Below are positions 28,225-37,965 of a stretch of 64,000 bases of DNA, one piece after another. Source of the stretch: Pseudomonas arcuscaelestis (lineage in GTDB: Bacteria > Pseudomonadota > Gammaproteobacteria > Pseudomonadales > Pseudomonadaceae); the NCBI RefSeq assembly GCF_016881005.1, contig NZ_JACOPV010000004.1, positions 124,001 through 188,000 of the forward strand. The letters run 5' to 3'. Both the position numbers and the translations under genes were made by a program. Every line of letters starts with the position of its first letter. Positions within the stretch are counted from its first letter, which is position 1. The notes under the pieces were generated by a model. It searched no databases, was not told the DNA's origin, and saw only the letters and a program-made list of their open reading frames with translations.

Positions 28225-29892
28225 CTAGCGGGGCTCGGACATCAGTCCTTTAACAAGGGATACGCAACCCAGCGCCAATACGAGTGCGAAAGGCAGGCCC
28301 GTAGATACCGCCATGGCCTGCAGTGCCACAAGACCGCCGCCTAGCAGTAGCGCAATGGCAATCACTCCCTCTATGACAGCCCAAAATACACGCTGCGGAA
28401 CAGGCGCATCGACCTTGCCCCCTGCTGTAATCGTATCAATGACCAGGGAACCAGAGTCCGAGGAGGTGATAAAAAACACAATGACGAGAACAATGCCCAG
28501 GAACGAAGTAATTTCCTTGAGGGGTAGTTCTCCCAGCATCGCGAACAGCTTCAGCTCCAACACAGCATCCTTGACGCCAACCAAGTTTTGTACGGTGGCC
28601 TGGTCAATGGCAGTCCCGCCAAAAGTCGTCATCCACAATACCGATACCACGGTTGGAACCAGCAAGACCGAGATCAGGAACTCTCTGACCGTTCGGCCAC
28701 GGCTGACGCGGGCAATGAACATCCCCACAAAGGGAGACCAGCTAATCCACCATGCCCAGTAAAATGCAGTCCAGCCTTGAGTGAATTCAGCGTCAGTGCG
28801 TCCAAAAGGGTTGGAAAGTGCCGGAAGGTACTCAGCATACGTCACCAGATTTTTAAAGAACCCAGTGAAGATCGCCAAGGTGGGCCCAACAACAATGATG
28901 AACACCAGCAGTAGCAATGCGAGGCCCATATTGATCTGAGAAAGCATCTTGACGCCCTTGTCCAAGCCAGCGAGTACCGACCAGAGCGCGATTAAGGTGA
29001 TACCAACGATTAGCACTACCTTGCTTAGATTCGTGGACTTAATACCGAAGAGGTATTCAATCCCTGCTGCTGCCTGCTCTGCTCCTATCCCTAAGGAGGT
29101 CGCCAGTCCAAATAAGGTGGCAAACACCGCCAAGATATCGATCATGTGTCCTGGCCATCCCCAGACGCGCTCGCCTAGCAATGGATAGAAGATCGACCGT
29201 ATAGAGAGTGGTAAGCCTTTGTTGTAAGAGAACAGCGCTAGGGATAAAGCAACAATTGCGTATATCGCCCAAGGATGGAGCCCCCAGTGGAAGATAGTGG
29301 CAGCCATTGCCAAGTCGGCGGATGCCTTAGCATCGCCCGCTGCTCCCCCTAACGGTGCCCAGTCAGTGCGCGCACCACTTGCATCGAGGGTCACACCGCC
29401 CATGGATGCCTGATAATGCGACATGGGTTCGGCCACGCCGTAGAACATCAAGCCGATGCCCATTCCCGCAGCGAAAAGCATGGAGAACCAGCCCACATAG
29501 CTATGGTCTGGTTTGGCATCTCTACCTCCCAAGCGAACCTTTCCCAGCGGGGAGAAAATTAGCGCGATGCAGAGCACCACAAATATGTTCGCGATGCTCA
29601 TGAACAGCCAGGCGAGATTGCCAGTTAACCAATTTCGAATAGCGCTAAACAGCGGCTCAACCTCATTCTGAAGTGCGAGCGTCATAATCACGAATAGCAA
29701 GATCGTGGCGGATGAGATGATGAAGACTTTGCCGTGAATATCGAGGGAGAACGAATACTCGCCCTTGATATTGTCTTGCCCGATGACATAGTCGGTGTCG
29801 ATTAGATTGGCAGCTCCGCTAGGAGCAGGAATGCCATCCTCACTGGTTTGATGAGGTTTTTCCGGTAGATCATCGCCAGGTGATCGGCCCAT
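28225..29892 (-). CDS. BCCT family (betaine/choline/carnitine) transporter
   Basis: A 555-residue protein with 12 hydrophobic segments and BCCT signatures: GMGIGLMFYGVAEPMSHY (about 145-162), LFGLATSLGIGAEQAAAGIE, and WWISWSPFVGMFIARVSRGR (about 375-394, the Trp-rich substrate segment). The start has AAGGAGG. It imports compatible solutes with sodium or protons. A hydrophilic 50-residue N-terminal extension precedes TM1. It is divergent from the TrkH gene. Confidence 0.93.
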   Translation of the reverse strand: MGRSPGDDLPEKPHQTSEDGIPAPSGAANLIDTDYVIGQDNIKGEYSFSLDIHGKVFIISSATILLFVIMTLALQNEVEPLFSAIRNWLTGNLAWLFMSIANIFVVLCIALIFSPLGKVRLGGRDAKPDHSYVGWFSMLFAAGMGIGLMFYGVAEPMSHYQASMGGVTLDASGARTDWAPLGGAAGDAKASADLAMAATIFHWGLHPWAIYAIVALSLALFSYNKGLPLSIRSIFYPLLGERVWGWPGHMIDILAVFATLFGLATSLGIGAEQAAAGIEYLFGIKSTNLSKVVLIVGITLIALWSVLAGLDKGVKMLSQINMGLALLLLVFIIVVGPTLAIFTGFFKNLVTYAEYLPALSNPFGRTDAEFTQGWTAFYWAWWISWSPFVGMFIARVSRGRTVREFLISVLLVPTVVSVLWMTTFGGTAIDQATVQNLVGVKDAVLELKLFAMLGELPLKEITSFLGIVLVIVFFITSSDSGSLVIDTITAGGKVDAPVPQRVFWAVIEGVIAIALLLGGGLVALQAMAVSTGLPFALVLALGCVSLVKGLMSEPR

Positions 29893-30231
29893 GAGAGCCT
29901 CCTTGGTTGTGGCACGCTATAACGTGCAATGGCCGTTAGCCCCGCTGTTCCTATGGTAAAAACGAGATATAAGAATCCTATCCTAACAAGCTTTCCAAAC
30001 TTCTGGTGAACGCCGCTTGAATCAGCGCCACGAAAGCAGGGCTCCGTTTTGCCCTGACAATCAAAGGATGCGCATACGGTTATGTTAATAAAAAGCCGAT
30101 ATGCCCTTGTGATTCTGGCGGCATACTGCCGTCCCTTTTCAGTGAGGTCGCGATTTTTTTACGCAAAATTTACACGCATTGAATCTTAGCCATCGGATAC
30201 TTCGCGGCGGTGATTTTGGCAGGCTAACCTC
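29893..30231. other. divergent promoter region
   Basis: 339 nt between the BCCT and TrkH-type genes, AT-richer than its surroundings. It should contain both promoters; no repeat or RNA was recognised. Confidence 0.35.
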
Positions 30232-31686
30232 ATGTCCTCCGCTGTACTCAGGCTTGTCGGCTTCATCTTAGGTATCTTTTTAATCACGCTGGCTGTGAGC
30301 ATGGCTATACCCATGATCACGCTGGTTGCCTATGAGCGTAGCGATGACCTGTCGGCCTTCCTCTGGTCGAGCTTGATTACCTTCATCAGTGGCCTCCTGT
30401 TGATAGTGCGAGGCCCCCCAGATCATGCCCAGCTTCGTCCTAGGGATATGTACCTGCTGACGACCGGTAGTTGGGTTGTGGTGTGTACCTTCGCGGCGCT
30501 GCCGATGGTGTTCATCAGCAACATCAGTTACACCGACGCTTTTTTTGAAACGATGTCCGGCATTACAACCACGGGCTCAACTGTCTTGAGTGGTTTGGAT
30601 ACCGCTTCACCTGGATTGTTGATCTGGCGCTCGATGCTGCACTGGCTAGGTGGTATCGGCTTCATCGGCATGGCAGTGGCGATCCTTCCACTGCTGCGAG
30701 TGGGTGGCATGCGCCTCTTCCAGACAGAGTCTTCAGACTGGTCGGAGAAAGTAACGCCGCGTTCACATGTGGCAGCCAAGTACATTCTCTTTCTTTATTT
30801 GGGGCTGACTGGCGCCGGGGCATTAGCACTTTGGATCGCTGGGATGACGGCGTTTGAAGCGGTCAACCACGCCATGTCGTTGATCTCTACTGGTGGATTC
30901 TCTACTTCGGACGCCTCGCTTGGGCATTGGACGCAGCCAGCGATTCACTGGATAGCCGTGGTCATCATGATTCTGGGCAGCCTGCCGTTTACCCTCTATG
31001 TCGCGACATTGCGCGGCAATCGACGTGCGCTGCTCAAGGATCACCAGGTACGCGGGTTTATTGGTTTCCTGATTGTTACTTGGCTAGCGGTGGGGACATG
31101 GCTGTGTTTTCACAGCGACTACGGATGGTGGGATGCCTTTCGTATCGTGGCCGTCAATGTGACCTCGGTCGTCACAACCACAGGAGTTGCTGTAGGCGAT
31201 TACACCTTGTGGGGCAGCTTCGCGGTCTTGCTTTTTTTCTATCTGACCTTCGTCGGTGGGTGTTCAGGCTCAACAGCTGGAGGCCTTAAAATTTTCCGTT
31301 TCCAGGTTGCTGGTGCTCTATTAGTGAGTAGCCTGAAGCAGTTGATCCACCCTCGTGCAGTGATTCGAAAAAAGTACAACGGCCATCCAGTTGACGAAGA
31401 AATCATACGGTCGCTTTTGACTTTCTCATTTTTCTTCACAATCACGATTGCAGTGATCGCCCTAGGACTCTCTCTGATCGGGCTAGATTGGACGACAGCA
31501 TTGAGCGGAGCTGCTACTGCAGTGTGCAACGTGGGGCCAGGCTTAGGCACAATCATCGGGCCTGCTGGTAATTTCTCGTCATTACCTGACGCTGCAAAAT
31601 GGTTGCTTACCATTGGCATGCTGCTGGGGCGGCTGGAGATACTCACCGTCCTGGTACTCGTAACACCGGTTTTTTGGAGGTATTAG
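30232..31686 (+). CDS. TrkH/KtrB-type potassium transporter
   Basis: A 484-residue potassium channel-like subunit with four pore loops and filter glycines: TTTGST (about 121), STGGFS (about 222), TTTGVAVG (about 322) and NVGPGLG (about 429). SuperK-type residues are also visible (LLGRLEILT near the end). It normally works with a cytoplasmic TrkA/KtrA partner, which is not encoded here, so it must borrow a chromosomal one. No strong ribosome binding site was seen before ATG 30232. Confidence 0.9.
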   Translation: MSSAVLRLVGFILGIFLITLAVSMAIPMITLVAYERSDDLSAFLWSSLITFISGLLLIVRGPPDHAQLRPRDMYLLTTGSWVVVCTFAALPMVFISNISYTDAFFETMSGITTTGSTVLSGLDTASPGLLIWRSMLHWLGGIGFIGMAVAILPLLRVGGMRLFQTESSDWSEKVTPRSHVAAKYILFLYLGLTGAGALALWIAGMTAFEAVNHAMSLISTGGFSTSDASLGHWTQPAIHWIAVVIMILGSLPFTLYVATLRGNRRALLKDHQVRGFIGFLIVTWLAVGTWLCFHSDYGWWDAFRIVAVNVTSVVTTTGVAVGDYTLWGSFAVLLFFYLTFVGGCSGSTAGGLKIFRFQVAGALLVSSLKQLIHPRAVIRKKYNGHPVDEEIIRSLLTFSFFFTITIAVIALGLSLIGLDWTTALSGAATAVCNVGPGLGTIIGPAGNFSSLPDAAKWLLTIGMLLGRLEILTVLVLVTPVFWRY

Positions 31687-31820
31687 TCCTATCAATGAAT
31701 AGGTGAATACCCATGGGCGTAAAAAAAGCCTGTCGAGCGGCTCCGCCAAAGCTGTTTGGAACGAGCTGCTTATTTGGTTAGTCTTGCGGTCAATATGGCG
31801 ACTTCAAGGAAGCCCTTCGG

Positions 31821-33143
31821 GTGATCAAACCGATAATGCTGTTACGCCGAGGCTTCGCGTCAATGCGCTGGCGCACCAGGGTCACGTTATGGATTGCGGC
31901 AACCATTGCCGGCCTACTGGTGGTGGCTTTCGCAAGGCTGGCAGACATGGCACTGGCGCAGTTTGCTCAACAGACCGCTGAGCGAGCGTGGCTACCTTTT
32001 ATTTACACCCCACTGATCGGCATGCTCGTAGTCTGGCTGACAACGCGCTTTTTCGTGGGCGCCCAAGGCAGCGGAATTCCTCAGGTAATCGCAGCAACAC
32101 GACTTGCACGTCAAGGTAAGCCCATTAACAGACTGGTTTCACTGCGCATTGCTTTTGCCAAGATAAGCCTTGGAACTCTAGCACTGACCGGCGGTTTTTC
32201 GGCGGGGCGTGAGGGGCCCTCAGTTCAGGTTGCGGCATCCATCATGCACTTCTTTCACCGTTTCTTGCCCAATGCGCGAATCGTACGCAGCGAGGATCTT
32301 ATTCTGGCGGGAGGTGCAGCGGGTATTGCGGCAGCATTCAATACGCCCCTGGCAGGGATAGCATTCGCGGTAGAAGAGCTGGGACGCAAGCTGGAAACCC
32401 GTACCAGCGGCGTTCTTCTTAGTACCATCATCCTATCTGGGATGGTTGCCATTGCCTTGCAGGGAAACTACAACTATTTCGGTCACTTCGGCATTCAGGA
32501 CATCAACCACGACATAGTCGTCCCGGCATTAGTCATAGGGATTGGATGTGGGCTATTGGGTGGTTTGTTCAGCCGAATGTTGTTATGGCCGCAGCGGCAT
32601 CCACACTTGATCATCTGGCAATGGCGGCGACTGCACCCAGTGTGGTTTGCCGGCATTTGTGGATTTGTCGTCGCTATATTGGGTTGGCTGAGTGGTGGAA
32701 TGTCGTTCGGTAGTGGGTACGGCATTACCTCTCAGGTCATCGTATCTGATGTAGTCCTGCCATGGCACGCCCCTGTTACCCGCTTCCTTGCGACCGTAGT
32801 GACCTACTTCTCTGGTATTCCAGGAGGTATTTTCGCGCCCTCGCTCGCTGTAGGAGCCGCAGTCGGTGCCAATACCGCAGAGCTATTTCACTTGGCCGCT
32901 CAGCCCACTATTGCACTCTGCATGGTTGGTTTTCTGGCTGCCGTTACTCAGTCGCCAATCACCTCCGCAATCATTGTGATGGAGATGATTGATAGCCACA
33001 GTATGGTGATCAGTCTCATGGCGGTAGCTTTGATCGCCAAGGCTGTCAGCTCAAGAATGGGGCCTGAGTTGTATCAGCAATTGGCGCGAGGCTTTCTCGA
33101 AAACGCAGAAGCGGCCACTAAGCCGAAGAATCCAACTCAATAA
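31821..33143 (+). CDS. ClC chloride channel/antiporter family protein
   Basis: A 440-residue ClC protein. The anion-selectivity loop reads GSGIPQ (about residue 84), the gating glutamate loop GREGPSVQ (about 129), and the third loop GGIFAPSLAVGAAVG (about 337). These are chloride-type signatures: the serine in GSGIP and the glutamate in GREGP are both kept, whereas fluoride-specific CLC-F proteins change them. It sits in the fluoride module, yet should be read as canonical ClC from sequence. The start is GTG 31821; ATG 31836 is an alternative. Confidence 0.9.
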   Translation: MIKPIMLLRRGFASMRWRTRVTLWIAATIAGLLVVAFARLADMALAQFAQQTAERAWLPFIYTPLIGMLVVWLTTRFFVGAQGSGIPQVIAATRLARQGKPINRLVSLRIAFAKISLGTLALTGGFSAGREGPSVQVAASIMHFFHRFLPNARIVRSEDLILAGGAAGIAAAFNTPLAGIAFAVEELGRKLETRTSGVLLSTIILSGMVAIALQGNYNYFGHFGIQDINHDIVVPALVIGIGCGLLGGLFSRMLLWPQRHPHLIIWQWRRLHPVWFAGICGFVVAILGWLSGGMSFGSGYGITSQVIVSDVVLPWHAPVTRFLATVVTYFSGIPGGIFAPSLAVGAAVGANTAELFHLAAQPTIALCMVGFLAAVTQSPITSAIIVMEMIDSHSMVISLMAVALIAKAVSSRMGPELYQQLARGFLENAEAATKPKNPTQ

Positions 33144-33145
33144 GC

Positions 33146-34423
33146 CTACCGCGTGATCGTTCTAGCCAGTGAGCTCAGTTGATCCTTCTCATGCTGCAGC
33201 GCTAAGGTGGTCTCTGCACGAGTGATCAGAAGATCCACGTGCCTGTAGCAGGCATCTTTAAAGATCGCTGGGTTTATTTCAGCGAGACTGATGAGGGCTT
33301 TCAACAGACGCACGTTAACTTCCAGCAAAGCTGCGCCGTCCCTACTGATCGGAGCAAAGAAATCATCGAACAGATCATCAACCGTCAACCCTCGGAGAAA
33401 GATCTGTTTACAGCCTTGGTCTGTATGCGAGCTCGATACGTTAGGCTTGCTCCAGCAAGTTAAAGTTCTCACTCCCCGGCCAATGACATCAATGGCTGTC
33501 CCTGGGTCGTTCACCGCAGGCGATAAGGCGCGAGAAGCGATTTCCGAGAGCACACAAAGTCCGAAGCGTGGATCATTTTCAAAGGTTCGACGGACGCCGA
33601 AGGTTAGGGTCGCTAGAACCTTCTCTCTTGTAGTATCGGTATCACCGCCCCTCGTGTTGCCCAAGCTCACAATGTGGAGCAGTGGCATTCCTTCGTGCAC
33701 AAATGTCCCCGGAAGCACCTCCAGATAAATCTGTATTTGATCGTCCTGCGCGATGGCTCCAAGTGCGCTCACATCAATATGTTGCACATAGCCTGTTAGC
33801 TCACTTTTGACCGTGATTGCGCCAGGAGGTAGCGAAAGATTGGTCGGGTAAGCTGAACCGCCTAAGTATGGCCACTGAACTCGTTGAGTGATTGCCGTTA
33901 TCGCAGCCTTCTCGACGCGGTCGATGGTTTCTCCCACCCGTCCGAGTTTTGAGAGGTGATCGATCCAGCGCAAGAGGGTGTAAACGATCAAGATCACCAC
34001 AATTATCGTCACTGCGAACAGCAACACCCGACCTTGCGTGCCATAAGCCCCCGTGCTCAACGCGATGATCCCTACCAGGCTAAATAGGAATGAACCTATA
34101 AACGTGGCAAGGGCATTTTGGGTCGTAGTGTCTTCCATTACCAAGGTGGTGGCGCGCGGTGTCACTCCGCTGCTCGCGGCCCCATAAGCGGTGACCATTG
34201 TGCTCAACGAGAAGGTTGTGACGGCCAGCATGCTGGAGGCAATGATCCCCAGAATTTTGTCTACGGCATCTGCGCCGATGCGCGCTGGCAATGACTCCGG
34301 AATGAAGTCTTTGAATACAACAGCGAGCAGAGCCGTGGCCACCCCTAGAAGGGAGAATAGGGAGGCTCTGAACCACAGCCGTTTGGTGAGTTGATTCGTT
34401 ATCCAGCGCCAACGAGCAATCAT
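33146..34423 (-). CDS. DUF2254 membrane protein
   Basis: A 425-residue protein with four N-terminal hydrophobic segments (about 17-45, 60-85, 105-125, 135-160) and a soluble C-terminal region of about 260 residues. It matches DUF2254 (FSLSTMVTAYGAASSGVTPR motif at about 71-90). The ATG at 34423 was chosen for AAGGA. It is tail-to-tail with ClC (2-nt gap). Function unknown; it frequently travels with ion transport islands. Confidence 0.85.
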   Translation of the reverse strand: MIARWRWITNQLTKRLWFRASLFSLLGVATALLAVVFKDFIPESLPARIGADAVDKILGIIASSMLAVTTFSLSTMVTAYGAASSGVTPRATTLVMEDTTTQNALATFIGSFLFSLVGIIALSTGAYGTQGRVLLFAVTIIVVILIVYTLLRWIDHLSKLGRVGETIDRVEKAAITAITQRVQWPYLGGSAYPTNLSLPPGAITVKSELTGYVQHIDVSALGAIAQDDQIQIYLEVLPGTFVHEGMPLLHIVSLGNTRGGDTDTTREKVLATLTFGVRRTFENDPRFGLCVLSEIASRALSPAVNDPGTAIDVIGRGVRTLTCWSKPNVSSSHTDQGCKQIFLRGLTVDDLFDDFFAPISRDGAALLEVNVRLLKALISLAEINPAIFKDACYRHVDLLITRAETTLALQHEKDQLSSLARTITR

Positions 34424-34707
34424 GTGCAATCCTTCAGTTACTACGTCAATTGAACGCCGGGCGGCGCAGAAGTTTATTCGTAATGTCGATGGTAGTTCGC
34501 GCCCCAGCTATCAACTATATCTTCTGGCCTTAGCAAGGTTTCAGGCAGTTTTAGGTACACCACAAGGGGAGATGTAATCAAGGTCGGTTGGCAGCGGCTA
34601 GCTGGCAGCTCTAATTCCTGAGAGCACGAAAGCAGATGACTCAGCTCGTGATGGCTTTTAGCCTGGCTGCGAGCTAGATTACGAGCTTTCTACGATCAAG
34701 GAAGGGT

Positions 34708-35076
34708 ATGAAAAAGCTCATCGCAGTAATGGGGATGTGTGTCGCACTTGGCGGTTGCGCTACGTCCCACTACACCGCAGGACGAGACTTTCCGTCGGCC
34801 AGTGTTGCGAGCATCACCAAAGGCAAAACGACGACTACTGAGTTGAAGTCCCTGTTTGGTGAGCCCTACGCCAAGAGTGCTGTCAGCGAGACTGACGAGA
34901 AGTGGATCTACACCTACACCAATGGCTCAGCCCACGCCCAAAGCTACGTGGTCACCATGAAGGTAACGACTACGGGCACTCAGAAAACCCTCGACGTCTT
35001 GATCCGCAATGACGTGGTAATCAATTACACGTTCAGTGAAGGCCCCGCTCCAGGCACTACCACTGCGACGAACTAA
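34708..35076 (+). CDS. BamE/SmpA-like lipoprotein
   Basis: A 122-residue predicted outer-membrane lipoprotein with a signal peptide and lipobox LGGC (Cys17). The mature part has the SmpA/OmlA-like pattern KGKTTTTELKSLFGEPY with a later WIYTY strand. The 284-nt gap upstream holds its promoter. An ACTACC-rich C-terminus ends in Thr/Ala repeats. Confidence 0.75.
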   Translation: MKKLIAVMGMCVALGGCATSHYTAGRDFPSASVASITKGKTTTTELKSLFGEPYAKSAVSETDEKWIYTYTNGSAHAQSYVVTMKVTTTGTQKTLDVLIRNDVVINYTFSEGPAPGTTTATN

Positions 35077-35137
35077 GTTCGCCACCTTGCCATTGGGCGA
35101 CCCACCGCGCTCAGTACGTTGTTGATGGAGCAAGCTC

Positions 35138-36310
35138 ATGGTCAGAACATATGCCTTCGTGGATGAGTCCGGGAATTCCGACCTTGACACGTCAAAGGGA
35201 GGAAGCTCGAGTTTCTTCATCGTGTGTTCCATTCTGGTGGCAGAGAAAGACCTCGAAGCTGCTTATGCCCTAGCTGAAGCACTCCGCGAGCGTCATTTTC
35301 AAACAGGCGAGATCAAATCCAGCAATCTGAAGCCCAAAGATTCAGATCGCCGTGCCCGGATCTTGAACGAGCTGGCCGAGCTTCCATTCAAGCTCTATTT
35401 CACCGTCGTTGATAAGTCACGAATCCACAAGGATGGTGGCCTTCGTATCAAAACCTCCTTCATTAAGTACGTGAACGGACTGCTTTATGAGCGCCTGTTC
35501 AGCGCCTACCCTGATCTCCGGATGGTTGTAGATGAGCATGGTGGGCAGGAATTTCAGGAGAGTCTCAGAAGCTACGTTGTAGAACGGTTCGTTGACGACC
35601 TGTTTGGCGATGAGGATGCTTTCTTGACGATGTCCAGTAAGGACAATGTCCTTGTTCAGGTTGCAGATTTTTTTGCCGGCTCAGTGGCTCAGATCTACGA
35701 AGAAAAAGCATCGGAAGAAGCAGTTCTCGCCTACAAGAAGATCCTGCGCAGTCTGACTCTCGGAATGCTCGAGTGGCCATCCAAGTACCAGTCTCTCCTG
35801 CCTCCGCCGACGAATGAATCGGGATATGCAGACTACCAAGTACACCAGGAAGCTCTCCGCCAAGCAGACCGTTTTAGCGAGCGGGTTGGTGAGCACCCTG
35901 ATGAAGATGAGCGCCTGCAGCTAAGCATCTTGCGTTTCTTGAGATTTCAGAGCGAATTCGTCACCAAGGACTACGTGTTGACTACGGAAATCATGGCCCA
36001 GCTAAAAGACAGCGGGCTCGGCGAGGTCAGCGGCCAGAGAATTCGCTCAAGTGGCGTTGCCAAGCTTCGCGATGCAGGGGTGATCATCTCTAGCGCGGTC
36101 AAGGGTTACAAAATTCCCCAAACACGAGCGGACATTAATGACTTCCTTGAGCGAGCGTCAGGCATCGTCGTCCCTCTACTGGAGCGCGTTAAGAAGGCAC
36201 GCGAGATTTATCGGCTGAGTAGTCGGGGGGAATACGACATCGTCACTGCAGGCAACCTGACTGAGCTGGCCAAGCTGCTCACTGCCCTTGAAGCATTTGC
36301 GGATGATTAA
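35138..36310 (+). CDS. DUF3800 protein
   Basis: A 390-residue protein with the DUF3800 signature. YAFVDESGN (residues 5-13) is an RNase H-like first strand, MVVDEHGG (about 129) a second acidic strand, and VQVADFFAGSVAQ (about 170-182) the third. The acidic residues fit an RNase H-fold metal site. The C-terminal 150 residues carry a likely winged-helix region (about 265-330). A GGAG ribosome binding site is present. It is followed 46 nt later by the HEPN gene; both are suspected defence genes. Confidence 0.8.
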   Translation: MVRTYAFVDESGNSDLDTSKGGSSSFFIVCSILVAEKDLEAAYALAEALRERHFQTGEIKSSNLKPKDSDRRARILNELAELPFKLYFTVVDKSRIHKDGGLRIKTSFIKYVNGLLYERLFSAYPDLRMVVDEHGGQEFQESLRSYVVERFVDDLFGDEDAFLTMSSKDNVLVQVADFFAGSVAQIYEEKASEEAVLAYKKILRSLTLGMLEWPSKYQSLLPPPTNESGYADYQVHQEALRQADRFSERVGEHPDEDERLQLSILRFLRFQSEFVTKDYVLTTEIMAQLKDSGLGEVSGQRIRSSGVAKLRDAGVIISSAVKGYKIPQTRADINDFLERASGIVVPLLERVKKAREIYRLSSRGEYDIVTAGNLTELAKLLTALEAFADD

Positions 36311-36356
36311 GACATGCCACCATCGCTGATCTGTTCACCTTCAAAGGAGGCACCAC

Positions 36357-37898
36357 ATGTTGAGCGAGCTCTCAAAGCTGTCATCCAACCTCTGTTCCTT
36401 GGTGGATGCTGATCCCGCACTTGCAGTGCAACACGCACGTGAAATCGATCTAGATAGGCCTGATCGCGTTAATTGGATGTCCTTGCGTGCGGCCACACTG
36501 GTTAATGCCGGCGCTTCGCTTGGGCGCCGGGATGCAATCGATGAAGGAGTCGAGCTATACCGCGAGCTTCACGACCTGTACCCAACAGTAGATATCACCT
36601 ACAACTTGGCAAATGGGCTCGTGGAAGCAGCAAATTGTGGCAGCGCTGATTCGGAGTGGGTAGATCATCAGGAGCAGACTCGCGCATACAGAGCCGAAGC
36701 TCGAAGGCACTACTGGAGGGTGGTACAGGATGTAAATGCCGATTTGGAGTTACGCACCCAGGCTTGGACTAACATCGCTAATCTGTTCGCAAAAACCTAC
36801 CGGCTTTCTGAGGCTCATGACGCACGCCTTTCCGCATTGAAGGTTGATCCAACGAACGGCGTCGCCGCCTTTTGCGCGGCATTGGATCTAATGTGGCTTT
36901 TTAAACGTGGAGGCTGCTCAGAGCTAACCCACATGGAAGCCGTGATGCTAGCCAGGCAGGCGCTTCGAAATAAGGAGCGAATCCTCCAATACGCCGGGGC
37001 GAACGTAGTGGCCAAGGTTGAAGCGCTCGCCAGTGAGCTAAGCGATCCGCCATCTCGGTCTGAGCACACCGATCCATTCATCAGATGGGTGGAGGAGGAG
37101 CGTCTCACCCTTGCTCCAGCTGTCGAACTCGTCGATCCATCTTTGGGTAAGCTCGATTGGCTCACGCTCCCAGGTATTCTCGAGCGTGAGCCAGAAAAGG
37201 GAGTTAGCCCACCGCCACTGTTTGCTATGTTCAATATGTTGAAGAGCGATTTTTTGCTCGCCCGAGAATTAGCATGGCGTGCAAGAGACGAAAGCGTTTG
37301 GCCTAAGACAGGACAGTTTGCAGACACTCTTGACTATGCTCTATACGGCCCTGAAACCTCGGCACTTATACTGGCGCACCGGACAGCCCTTGACCTGCTC
37401 GACAAGGTAGCCGTAACAGCGAACTCCTATTTCGAGCTTGGGTTAGCTCCAAAAAAAGTGAGCTTCGGGAGGCTGTGGCGGGATCCCGAAGACAAGAAAA
37501 CAGGTACTCGGCTTGTAGAGAAAGTTGAGGTGCTGATTCGGGCAGGCGTATACGCAATGTACGGATTGGCCGAGCTGGCAGAAGACTATAACGGCGTAGA
37601 CGGAATTCTCCGCTCACAGAAAAATCTGCGAAATTCGGGTACACATCGATTCCTGGTGCTCCATGACCTTGGTGATCCCGCACTAGCGAGGCAGGCTCCG
37701 GAAATTGAGCATCTCAACCACTCAGATTTTGTCGACGAGGCTCTGGATGCCCTGCGAGTCGCGAGGTCTGCAATCCAGATGCTTGCACTGGCAATTTCTC
37801 AGCATGAGGAATTCCTGAGAAAGCAAGCTGATGGCCTTATTGGCACACTGATCGTTCCTGATCACAATTGGATTCGTGGTGAAGATGAGGAACCCTGA
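36357..37898 (+). CDS. LA2681-like HEPN protein with TPR-type N-terminus
   Basis: A 513-residue protein with a perfect AAGGAGG ribosome binding site. The N-terminal 220 residues form helical repeats (TPR-like, e.g. around DITYNLANGLVEA). The C-terminal domain (about 300-500) contains LRNSGTHRFLVLHD at about 424-437, which includes the R-x4-H pair expected of a HEPN ribonuclease. This fits LA2681-type HEPN proteins. It is in tandem with DUF3800, DUF4238 and HNH genes. Confidence 0.72.
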   Translation: MLSELSKLSSNLCSLVDADPALAVQHAREIDLDRPDRVNWMSLRAATLVNAGASLGRRDAIDEGVELYRELHDLYPTVDITYNLANGLVEAANCGSADSEWVDHQEQTRAYRAEARRHYWRVVQDVNADLELRTQAWTNIANLFAKTYRLSEAHDARLSALKVDPTNGVAAFCAALDLMWLFKRGGCSELTHMEAVMLARQALRNKERILQYAGANVVAKVEALASELSDPPSRSEHTDPFIRWVEEERLTLAPAVELVDPSLGKLDWLTLPGILEREPEKGVSPPPLFAMFNMLKSDFLLARELAWRARDESVWPKTGQFADTLDYALYGPETSALILAHRTALDLLDKVAVTANSYFELGLAPKKVSFGRLWRDPEDKKTGTRLVEKVEVLIRAGVYAMYGLAELAEDYNGVDGILRSQKNLRNSGTHRFLVLHDLGDPALARQAPEIEHLNHSDFVDEALDALRVARSAIQMLALAISQHEEFLRKQADGLIGTLIVPDHNWIRGEDEEP

Positions 37899-37965
37899 TC
37901 CCTTGCTATGGAGCAGTTGGAGCATTCAGTCAGCGTCGTATTCTTTATTGATATCTAGGTGAGCA

